Shown here: in pieces, positions 28,956-39,600 of the stretch | Position numbering within the stretch: position 1 is the stretch's first letter | How the letters are laid out: each line of letters opens with the position of its first letter | DNA from: Chromobotia macracanthus | Lineage: Eukaryota; Chordata; Actinopteri; Cypriniformes; Botiidae | Direction of reading: 5' to 3' | Assembly: GCA_036877525.1 (NCBI GenBank) | Contig: JAZGTH010000034.1 | Coordinates: forward strand, 1,116,001-1,180,000 | Length of the DNA: 64,000 nt | Program-made: the position numbers and the translations under genes | Notes under the pieces: model-generated | Database searches by the model: none | Seen by the model: the letters and a program-made list of their open reading frames with translations, nothing else | Told to the model about the DNA's origin: nothing

Positions 28956-31214
28956 TATTAATTTGGCCTTTAGATTAGTAACAGCTGATATTTAAAAATC
29001 CTAAGCAACAGAACTAAATGGTATTTTTCTATGTGGGGCAGATGTTTAAAACTAAAAATCTTCCAAAGATAAAGTCAATAGAATCTGTTAATGAAAGCCA
29101 TAAATATTTATAAGGATATATAGGGAAGACATTGTGGGCTTGTGTGATTTAGTTTTCTCAAATAGTTTGAGAAATTATATGGCTTTGATTGAACCATATA
29201 CTGTAATTTGGTTATCATAATACATTCATTATTATACAGATGAGTAAAGCATTGAATAGACATATCAAAAAATGACTTTATATTTTAATATATTGTTTAT
29301 TTCAATATTATTAAACATATGATTGTCAAGTTCTTGGATATGTCCTGGCCAAACTTCCTGTTTCAATAAAGCATGACAGTACCCCAATTTTAAAAGTCAT
29401 CCTAAATATTTTCTCCATTTCATGATTCTCTGCAGGATCATGTGCAGTGTAACTCCACACCAGGAATTTCACTGTCAAAAACTGAAATAATGAAGATTAA
29501 TGACTGATGGTTTAACAAAAGCATATGCCAATGATTAACAATACTGCCCTCATGGTACGTCTGTCTTTAAAGCTTTATATTAATTTATGATTAAAAATTG
29601 TAAATAGGATTAAATAGGATTTTCACTTACTCTGTAGGAAACATCTCAACACAAGAAAGACAAATGCAATGAGGTGCTTTAAACAATACTCAGTATCTGT
29701 TTATGTCTATAATTAGTCTATAACCCAAATGTTTCTACAGTTTATTTTGTCTACAAAAACCCCATTTACAAAATCCCCTTTATAATTATGATTATATATA
29801 CAAACTGACATATTTAAATGTTTTCTATGACTTAACCATCCTTTATTTCATTTTTGTGTGTGTCACAAAGAGAATCTACATGCATTAAAATGTTCAAGGT
29901 CATAGAGACAGTAGGTAAAACTTTCTATGGAGGACATGGCCATCTGCACACCTTAGTCATCACACTGCAAACCAGTGCCAGTATTTTCATGTCTATTAAT
30001 TCCACCTTGGCACTAACTCTTTGCTTACAGAAAGCAGGTTGTCAGCAATCGCCTGCTTTGCTAACTAGTTTTCCTATATTGAAGGGACTCGTTTTTCACA
30101 CTACGTACAGTACTCTATAAATATACAAACAAAACAAATCAAGAAAAAGTTGTTATTGCTGCATGAATACATTGTATGATGTTGATCTTGTCAATGTAAC
30201 TGAGATGGATATTATTATATTTTGGTTTAGGTAATAATCCCATAATTAGCAGAAGGCATTCAGAAGTTTCTAGAAGCCTTTCATGTGGATGCCTTTGATT
30301 GGGCAGATGGGCAGATGTACAGTACAGTATGTGACTGGAATAGGGCTTAAACAGGTAACATAGAGGCTATTCCATCTGTTTGTATTATAGGATTATGATT
30401 TGAATGTATAAAGCCAACCCAGATATCAGAGAAAACAAGTGATTCTAACAACAGCTTTGATGGATGCAAGAATAATTAATGACCACTTGACACCAGGATT
30501 CACACGATCAGTATTTATGTCTTTAGTATTTATAATTTCTGTTATATGTTATCTTAATATACAATAGATGATGATTGTGGGATGATATTGTGTATGATCT
30601 AATATTGTTTTTAGAATTTATTCATGATGTTCTGAATGATCTCTATTCATTATTAATATTCTTTCATTATTTATAATAATTAGATAAATAATATAAATTA
30701 TATAAAGCCATTGCACCATGGTTATTTGTTTTTTAAAACACTTTATAAATAAAGCCTTCCAGAGGTTTGCTGTTCACTCTAAATAAATTGCACTGTCATT
30801 GATTTGATCTGATCTGACATGAGCACAGCATGAGAAAACTGTTAGTCTACCCTGTCTCATCCAATGTAATATTAATATGTTAAGAAACTTCTTTTAAGTT
30901 TATAACCCAAAATGTAAACAGAACAGCACCATGCAGTTAACGCAATCACAGCCTTGACATCACAGCGTGTCTCAATGCATTGTGGGTCATGATGCTAGCA
31001 ATGACATGACAATGCATATGTGTAGAACATGTTCTCACTATGCAACATCTAACTAATCTATCTCATTTATATATGTGTGTAATTAGAATTTCCCTTTGTC
31101 ATTAAATTTACAGGATTACTGTAAATTTCACCAGAAGAACTATCCAGAAATCAGATGTTTTGCTCTCTTTCATGCACAAATATCCATAAATCTATTTTAA
31201 AACACATTTCCTTT

Positions 31215-31460
31215 GCAGCGTTACAGGAGGACTGGTGTCTATCCCAACAACTCACACCCTACACCTGAAACACCCAGGATAGATGGCTGGTCCATCACAG
31301 GGCTCACACTTGAATTTTATGAGCAATTAATGTTTCAAGTTTACCTAATCTGCATGTCTTTGAACTGTGAGAAAAATCTGAGTTAATAGAGAAAACCCAT
31401 GCTGATACAGGAAAAACATACAAACTCTGTGAGGCAACAGTGCTACCCACTGATCCAACA
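31215..31460 (+). repeat. Old dispersed vertebrate/fish repeat
   Basis: Contains 'tggtccatcacagggctcac', 'ctgcatgtctttgaactgtg', 'gaaaacccatgctgatacag' and 'aaaacatacaaactctgtga', decayed forms of the widespread fish repeat with 'ctgcatgtctttggactgtgg...aacatgcaaactcc'. I am unsure of its class (SINE or LINE 3' end). Confidence 0.6.
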
Positions 31461-32005
31461 AACATTCATATTTTGTTCAAATGTAAAGACAGACAGTTGA
31501 CCTTTGGGGGAAAAGTTATTCCCCCATTTTTCTCATGGAACATGATGCATGATGGTATTATAATCTAGTACCAATATTTGTACTTATGAAAGCTTTTTCA
31601 GTCAAATACTAATCTACTGTTTACAGAAAAGAGGGAGGTAAACAACAGAGGCTCTACTGAGACTGTATCTCGCTTCCAAGTACAGATGGAATCTATATAT
31701 AGCGTATATTCACTGTTAATTTGGTCAAAACAGAATCATCTGCTGAACCACTAGTATACTGGTACCTTTGGCTAACAGGTTTATGGTACAGAGCTAATGA
31801 GTTAATTCTCCAAGTGATATATAGAAATTGGCAAGTATTAGATTCCTGAAGCACCCTGGGTTATAACAACATTATTCAACATATCCAAGGCATATAAGAG
31901 TAATGTGATTTACCAAAGCCACATATATAAATAAAAATCTTTCAGCATAGGACACAAGTAAGAATATTGATGGTAGTGATGGTAACTCACCATTAATGAT
32001 GTACA

Positions 32006-32039
32006 TATATGTACAACATACCAGTATGTTGTACATATA
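32006..32039. repeat. Perfect 15-bp inverted repeat with 4-nt loop
   Basis: Arms TATATGTACAACATA and TATGTTGTACATATA flank CCAG. No mismatches. It is AT-rich and able to form a hairpin or cruciform. Confidence 0.85.
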
Positions 32040-32276
32040 AATGAAATGTCAAAAATGTCAGAAATATATATAAGCTTTTTAGCTTATAAAATTTGAAGGA
32101 GATCCTATACAAATGTTAATTTATTATGATATTATGAATTTATTATGATGATTATTATGATTTTACAATAATAATGGTGACAAAAGCAATGGTTATCGTG
32201 GCCATGTTTGTAAGGGGACCTTAGCAGCTAAAATCACATGTGTTTTTAAAAAAAGGACAAAATCAAAATGTGTGTG

Positions 32277-32280
<4 letters not shown>

Positions 32281-32313
<33 letters not shown>
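32281..32313. repeat. (GA)16 microsatellite
   Basis: Uninterrupted AG dinucleotide tract. The overlapping Arg-Glu frames are artefacts of it. Confidence 0.9.
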
Positions 32314-32317
<4 letters not shown>

Positions 32318-32933
32318 GAAGGGGTTTATGGATTTGTTTGCTGTATAATCCTGGTTGGTGGAGCAATTCACACAGCGAAATCGCCATCTGTTCCCTCTTT
32401 TGCCTCAAATGTGCTCAAGATAGAGGCAAACATCATCATCAGTACTGCTCCGGTGTCACCAGATCCACTCAGTGCTTGTATGTAAAAAAAAAAGAAAGTC
32501 AAATCCCGGAAATGAAAAAGCAAAGAACTGGTAAATTGCACATGGGGATTGCGATGGAAGACGACGCATCCAGACTGGCTTCAATTGATCTGATCGCATT
32601 GATCTCTTCTTTTGGAGGACGGTGAATGGAAAGCGCACAGGCTGAACATATTCTTCAGGACTCAAATAATCCTGCTTTAGTTCAAGATCTGCGTCCCTCG
32701 ATAATGCCGCACTGAAATGTAAGAGAGCTCGTTTGCCATTAAACATGATCGCTTCTCATGAATGGGGTGATCTGTTAGGGATGTCAACTCTTGCATTGAA
32801 AACTATAATGTGCATGGATGTTTACTGATTTTATTTGCTTGTTGTACTGTATAAACAGTTGTATTGTGTGCTTGTGGTTTGGATACGTGTACTTAAATGC
32901 AACTTTACGTATGAGTGATTTTCATGAAATGAT

Positions 32934-33214
32934 TGGTTTACCCATAAATTAAGATTCTGCCATTGTTTAGTTACCCTCATGCTATTCCCAACCCATACGA
33001 ATTTTTCTTCCGTGAAACACAAGGATCTTGGATAGGGAGGGTTGGTGATTGGCAATCACCATTCACTTTCATTGTATGGAAAAAAGGATACAATGAAAGT
33101 ACAATGGTGTCTGGATACTGTCAGTTCCTGGAAAAAAGGAAGTCATAAGAGGCTGGAAAAAAAACATAAGGACGTGTAAATGACTGATAATTTTAATGTT
33201 GGGGTGAACTACCG
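32934..33214. mobile_element. Cyprinid palindromic foldback element, complete but decayed
   Basis: The left end 'tttacccataaattaagatt' and right end 'aattttaatgttggggtgaa' are reverse-complement relatives of the 'gttcacccaaaaatgaaaat' consensus. The centre is a hairpin: 'caccattcactttcattgta' is mirrored by 'acaatgaaagtacaatggtg' across a short A-rich loop. The copy ends about 250 bp before the lancl2 ATG. Confidence 0.75.
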
Positions 33215-33289
33215 TGCAGTATGAGTGGCTGAGTTCATTTGATTCAGTGTTTTTAACATTTTAATATTTATGCATGTTTTGTATTTTAT

Positions 33290-33465
33290 GCTACAGTGAT
33301 ACAGTCCCAAATACTCTCGGGAGTGACTTCTGATCTGTACCGGTAGCATCACCCATCAGCAGCATCAGGACCAGTCTCAGTCTGCCTACGAGAAAACGAA
33401 AACGAAAACGCGTTTTCTCCGCACGCCAGTCGTAGTGTGTTTGTCCCTGGCGGGCCGCCGTTGAA
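33290..33465 (+). promoter_or_regulatory. lancl2: lancl2 promoter / 5' UTR region
   Basis: The 175 bp before the lancl2 start are GC- and CpG-richer than anything nearby ('gggagtgacttctgatctgt', 'cgcacgccagtcg', 'cgggccgccg'), as expected of a housekeeping promoter. Inside is GAAAAC repeated three times (33392-33409) overlapping the palindrome GAAAACGCGTTTTC (33404-33417). No TATA box is evident. The transcription start cannot be placed. Confidence 0.5.
33392..33417. promoter_or_regulatory. Triple GAAANN array (IRF/ISRE-like) overlapping a 14-bp palindrome
   Basis: Three contiguous GAAAAC units match the (GAAANN)n pattern bound by interferon regulatory factors. The last unit is half of the perfect palindrome GAAAACGCGTTTTC. 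An outer GAGAAAACG/CGTTTTCTC pair (33390-33398, 33411-33419) widens the symmetry. Function is inferred. Confidence 0.4.
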
Positions 33466-33633
33466 ATGGGAGAGAACATGTCAAAAAGGCTGAAGCTCGC
33501 CACGGGCTCTGAATCAGAGATGGAGGAGCGAAGTTTTAATAACCCTTTCCCGGACTGGGACCAGGGAGTGCTTATGTCTTCACATTCAGGAGCGGACAGT
33601 GACAGCAACGATCCTTTTGATACAGACGGAAAG
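33466..33633 (+). CDS. lancl2: lancl2 exon 1: N-terminal region with myristoylation signal
   Basis: Starts ATGGGAGAG (MGE), ends GGAAAG/GTTTGT in phase 0; 56 codons. Gly2 followed by MSKRLKL gives a myristate plus basic membrane anchor as in human. The linker SHSGADSDSNDPFDTDGK is acidic and Ser-rich, and shorter than the human one. Confidence 0.93.
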
Positions 33634-36600
33634 GTTTGTGATCGACTTATTTGCAGCTTTTAATGTTTGCATGCATCTTTCCTGCAGAGTTGGCCTGCGA
33701 CTCAAAACCTGTTGCTGCCTGCTTACGTGCTAGGTAACACTTAAAGGCGTCACTTAAAAATATTAATGTTTCAAGGCGATCTGATTTTTATTTTACATCA
33801 TGCACACGTGCAAAACTGTTCGTTATTGTGTTAATTCAGGTCTGGCCTGGCACAGATCTAGGTATGGTAAGTTAGCCTAACCCAGATAAAATACAGATCT
33901 CCCATAGGCATTTCGAAGCTGGATATTTTAATTAAATGATTTGCAATAAAGCATTACCTGTTGGATTACTGTGTAGCTGTCAGACTGGTGCAGTCTGTTG
34001 TCTGAAAGAAATGCAGCATTAATGCACGTTTATGTTATAGTTATGGCATTTAAGTCAGAAGCAATGTGCAGTTTACAGCAGTATAGTCATGCCTTCAACA
34101 GTATTATCTATACTTAATCAAACATAAAAGTAGGGAACAAATAAATAAGTTCTAAGTAAATAAGTTCTGATCCCTTTAGTTCACACAGATAGTCTGAAAT
34201 ATTAACACTTGTTGTTTAACGCTCCCATCTATTGGATTGTCAAGTGTGCCATTCCACAATGAAATCTGTGATTAGAAGGCAAACAATTTTATTGAAATAT
34301 TATGTACCAATGAATTTCACGCAATGAGACCTGTAAAATATCAGTTGTGTTTTGACTCTCATGCATTACATAAATAAGCAATGTTGTATGAGAGGTCATG
34401 CTGTATTGTATTGTATTGTATTGAAAGAGACAATGGTAAGGCACAGTAACACTAGACAATATAGGAACTAGAACTAGAAGATATAGGCCTGGTCCTTGAC
34501 ATAGTAACAATACCTTACAGTTCTCTGTGGGTGTTGCATGCTTACAGTGTATATAAAGTAACTATGTAGACAGTGGTCAGTTTACCCTGCATCACTTCTT
34601 GTGGTCTAATGCTTTTATAAAACAGCAACAAAAGCATTATCATAAATAACACCAATATTCAATAAACAATTTAAATGCAATAAAGTTAAATTGTTTATTA
34701 AAAATTATTGGAATAAATAGTTCTTCTGCAGTTCTTCTCTATTGACCAATCAGTGACCCGGACCAGAATTATTCATTATTTAAATGGATTCTGTTTCAAG
34801 TTCCATTGCAATATTAAATACTGCCTTTTTGCCAATATCAGTTATAACACTGATTTATGGCACAACATCTACATCACTTACTTTATTCTGTTGAATCATG
34901 TTCAAATCATCAGGCTAATTAGACAGAAAGTGCAAGTCAGGGAGCAATTTTATGGCAAATAATAACAAAACAGTACATGTCTCAATAGGCGCCTGGCAAC
35001 AGTGTCATAGTATTAGCCAATGACAGATGAGTTTCAAATTCCCCCTTCCCTTTCTTCTTTTGTGTAGAGTAAAAAAAAAAATATAATATATTTTTGAATA
35101 TTAAAGAATTATTATATATTGACAATAAATTGACAACAATCAGTACTGTTATGTCATGCAAACAAACGGTAAGACAAAAGCCCAGCCCTAGGGCTGCACG
35201 ATTTAGAGAAAAAAGTCGAATTGCGAATTTTCTGATCAGATTTGCGATTTAAAACGAGATTTACTATTATTTAAGAAACGAACTACAGGTTTGTTGTGGT
35301 GGTTTTCACAGCATCAAAGAAAGACCAAGCATAATCAGAAACTATTCTAACACTGTGCTATTGTTTATTTTAAACCACTTGTGGCAATTTTTTTTTAAGT
35401 TGTCATGATGCAAACATCTTTCATGAAAAAATAAAGAAAATATCTACAGTATTTCGAATAAAGTTAAATGAACAAATATAAATAAAATCTTAAACTTTAA
35501 AGTGTTAAAATGCCCCCTACTGGTTAAACTGCGTCAAACCTAAAATGCACAGGAAGCAAACTGTGAAGGACTGCGTAGATGCTTGTTATCGTATTTAAGA
35601 ATACATAATCGAAATAATCGAAGCTCTTGCGATGTTAAAATCGTGATTTCGGTTTAAAACCCCCATTAATCCTGCAGGCCTACCCAGCCCTTCGTCTGAA
35701 TATACATTATCAACATTATACAATATCAGGACATTGCCAGCAATTCAGATACACAGTAGTCTGTCCATGAATTATTTATTCCACAGTATGAATGTATTTA
35801 ATCAACAGTTAGGGTTAGGGTTGGGCTCATTAAACTGAGTACATACTCTGAAAGCATTAATACAGACACATTTCAGCCTTAATATTTTAAACAGGTTGCA
35901 CAGGTCAAACACATGGACAAACCTCAGATGAGGCTAATGTAGGTTCTTCTGGAATTGTCATATCATAAAACCATTTCTTGTTCATGTGTTTCTCCACAAT
36001 ACTCTGCCATACAAATGTAGCAGGCTGAATTCCCTTTACTGTGGCCCGTCACGACTCATCAAACACACACAGGCGTCACCCGTGCTTGTTTCTTTACTGC
36101 AAATGCAGTAGGACATTATCTGCTCAAAACACTCATTCCATGAGCAGCCTGCTGAGTGTTGTGATTTGGGCTAGTGAGCAAACTGGGAGGAGGTTTTCAC
36201 TTGTTTTGGAACACAACAGGAGACTGACAAGATCTGGTTTATCAGTGCTTGCTAAAGCAAGCATTTTACTATTGTTTATACTTAGGGTGTGTTCAAATTC
36301 TTTAAGTATTAAAATTGACATCTGTCTATATTAAATGTTATTTTTCATTATTCCTTTTTAGGTTCCTTCCTAAATTGGCTTGTGTTAGGATTGTGTATGT
36401 AAGTGTTGTGTCAGAGCTGCTTGGTAGAGGTGAGCTTTGTTTCTCATTAGGATTCAGCTCACATTCACAATGCTGCAGCAGAAAGAAGTGACTCTGGATT
36501 CCATCCATCCTGCTGTTTCTGTGCCCAGTGTTCCAAAACTATTGAATTCAGACCTTCAAAGGTGGTGTCAGCTGCATGCAAATCAAAACAATGATATTCA

Positions 36601-39600
36601 TTATGAATGTTGCCTTGTGTCAGTAAACAGCTTGAATAAAAACTATTTTTTTTTCTTTTTTCCTCTTTTTTTCTGTTCAAATGCCGTCTTTGTATTTAGG
36701 GACCACCCGGGTCCTATGACTGCCAGATTCCTCTTTGTACCATTGTCGGCTAATCACAGTTGACAATTGGTTCAGTACACAATTAGCTATTCTCTTTCAG
36801 TCTGTATTTGGTGCTGAATGTGACTTCATTGTCAAACATTTGCAAAAATGTGTACAATAGCTTGTGTGCTTTACACTGAGCTTTTACCTGAAACTTCATT
36901 GCATTGCACTGCGGGTCCAACAGACCTCTGAAGTTTACATTCTAGGGTTTAATGTATGCATGCACAGTCTTTGATCTGATAATATTTATCTTTGATCACT
37001 TAAGCGAATGTCTTATGTTGCTTTGTGATTGTATCTGTTTATTGATTGTATCTGAGGTTGTTGTAAAGCAACTGTTTGCTTAACAAGCATGGGGTACTGT
37101 GCAACACAGCTATACAACAGTTGTTGTTTCTGATAGTTGCAAACTCTGTTTTTCTTCCTTTGAAATAGATCAGCGATGCCTTTCAGAAGAAGGTACAGAA
37201 TAAGATCAAAGATCTTCTGCAGCAAATGGAGGAGGGCTTGAAGACCGCAGATCCACACGATTTTTCCACCTATACAGGCTGGACGGGTAAATACCAACCA
37301 CAGCTGGCATGCTTACACAGTCAATGCTAAACACATTTTCCGTTCTTTCCACTAATCAAAGCCACAAACTTCACATGCCTTTCTCCCTTAAAAAAATTAA
37401 ATATCAGTTTGTGAGAAAAGTAAAATAACTTTTGTTTTGTTTTTAACTGACTGTTTCTATAAGATTTTGAGATGGCAAGTAAATAATTATTAAATTTATT
37501 TACTTTATGCAAACTTCATTTTTGCATTCATTAAGCTCAACCACCAAACTCTTTTGTATTATTTACATAAAGAGGTTTTCAATTACCTACAACTTACAGT
37601 CAGTCTCAGAGTAGCTCACCTAATTTAGGTTTGTTTTTCATTTTGATGTTTTCTGCTAGAAAATGATTATTACACAAATAATGGTTTCATTGTGTAAATA
37701 CTGGCATTTCAATGCTTTAAAAGACTAATATTGTCTCTAGGCATAGCCCTGCTCTACCTGCAGCTTCATCGCGTGACCAGCGAGGCTTCGCACCTGCAGC
37801 GCGCTCTGGATTACGTGAAACGCACACTGCGGAACCTCAATGGTCGGCGTGTCACCTTTCTTTGTGGCGATGCTGGACCATTAGCTGTAGGCGCGGTTGC
37901 TCACCACCGCCTAAAAAACCAGGCTGAGTGCCAGGGGTGTCTCACTAAGTAAGAACCTTTTCAGATTCTTTCCCCTGTGGCAGTTACTTTGTGATGGACA
38001 CACCCAGCCTGAGCTGCATCGGTTGGCCGAGTAATTGGCTGATATTTAGCCGTTTTGAGATTATTAGCATGAACCAAAAACCTGTGCATGCATGGCCACT
38101 TAACAGAAGCATTAGTTCTACAATGTTTCACTTCCAAAATGCACACATTTGTGAATACATGTTTAAAAAAAGGATTTGTGTTCAGGAATTTGTGTATGTT
38201 TCTGATTTTTCAAGTTGTATTGGCCTTCATCAGCCCATGCTTATTGAAATCGATAGCTGAACCCCTATTAGCCGACCACTAAGAACACAGTTTGTTTGAT
38301 CACAGCTTGATCTGTCCTTAGACTTCCTCTGTCCTCAGGTGCAGAGGATTTTGTGAACAGAACATTGGTTTTGATGTCATTTATAAAAAAGAATGAATAC
38401 AGGAATGAGGTGGAGTTTAAGATTACTTTCGCTTCTCAGAAGCTTTTAAGCATTTTAGAAACACGCCCTTTCGCGATATTGATACATCTGTCTCGCTCAT
38501 GCAGTCTGTGTGGATCTTATTTGAAAGCTGGTGTGTTGTTCAGCAGGGTGCCTGCTGCATGCTGTGCGCTCTGTACTTATTTCTCTGATGAATTGCCTGC
38601 TAGACTGAAGCTCTTAGCATGAGCCTGTTTATATATCCCATAAACTGTAAACACACAGGAAACGCACTGTATTTTCACACACAGGTTTCAGTGTAAAAAT
38701 AGTAAAAACACAAAAATGAGCATAATCTATAATTAAGATCATGTTTAAATTAAATTAAACAATCTTTTTTTAATACTTCCTTGATTTTTAAAATGCTTTC
38801 TTAAAAGTGTGCCTGTAGTTGCACCAAATAGAATTGCAATAATGACAACTGTTTAAAAGAGGTTTCTGAACACTCCATCATCTTCGGCTGGTCACACTCT
38901 GTGAGGGTGGTTGGGTTGATTAAACTCTGGAGTTATGGAACATATTAACATAGAAGAAATGACACACATCATGATGTTAAATGTTTAGAGACTTGTTGAT
39001 ATGAGTTTCTCAACTTGTTGTTGTTTGAGAAGGGTCTTTTCCAGCACGACAAAGCCCCTGTGTACAAAGTGAGACTGATAAATAAATGGTTTACCGTGTT
39101 TGGTGTAGAAGATCTTGACAGATCCAAGACCTAAACCCTGCTAAACACTTTTGGGATTTATTGGAAATCTGACTGTGAGTCAGACCACATCTCCCAATAT
39201 CAGTGCCTGACCTCACTGATGCTCTTGGGTGAATGAGAGGAAATCCACACTGTCATGTTCTAACATCTAGTGAAAAACCTTCCTAGAGGAGTAAAAGTTG
39301 GTGTTGCAGTAAGATTTGTTTGCACTGGTATTACTGGCAAGCAAGCAAACCTGTTAGTTAGAATCTGTTCATAGCTAGCTGACTAAATATATGAAGCATG
39401 TTTAGAGAGTGCTTGCAGTGTGTTGACTAAGCAATGCAATAGTTACATTTCTGGCCTAAGTAAGCCATTTGTAGATTGATTCCCCTGAAGTGCATACACT
39501 GGCTCTGTGGGGCTTTCAGAACAATGCTTTGTTTGTTTAAGCAGTCCAGTATTCGCTCAGCCAATGGCGTGAGGTTGGGACAAAGCTACCTGAGCAGTTA

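Larger units (their letters stand above)
20041..33289. other. Gene-poor spacer between tgfbr1 and lancl2
   Basis: About 13 kb of AT-rich DNA in which I see no supported protein gene; frames are below 110 codons and resemble nothing. It holds foldback and SINE fragments, minisatellite pieces, an old dispersed repeat (31215-31460), two perfect inverted repeats (26711-26735, 32006-32039), a GA array and a candidate conserved patch at 23500-23830. Confidence 0.7.
33634..37168 (+). other. lancl2 intron 1
   Basis: A 3.5-kb intron. It contains a (TATTG)n microsatellite (34402-34423) and a complete hAT-type MITE (35189-35682). No other exon is visible. Confidence 0.85.

Noticed and set aside
32240..32625. 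Arg-Glu-rich frames of 81 and 117 codons
   Set aside because: Driven by the GA microsatellite; the remainder resembles no protein and has no splice context.
36437..36763. 108-codon frame in lancl2 intron 1
   Set aside because: Contains long Phe runs from T tracts and no recognisable domain; no splice support.
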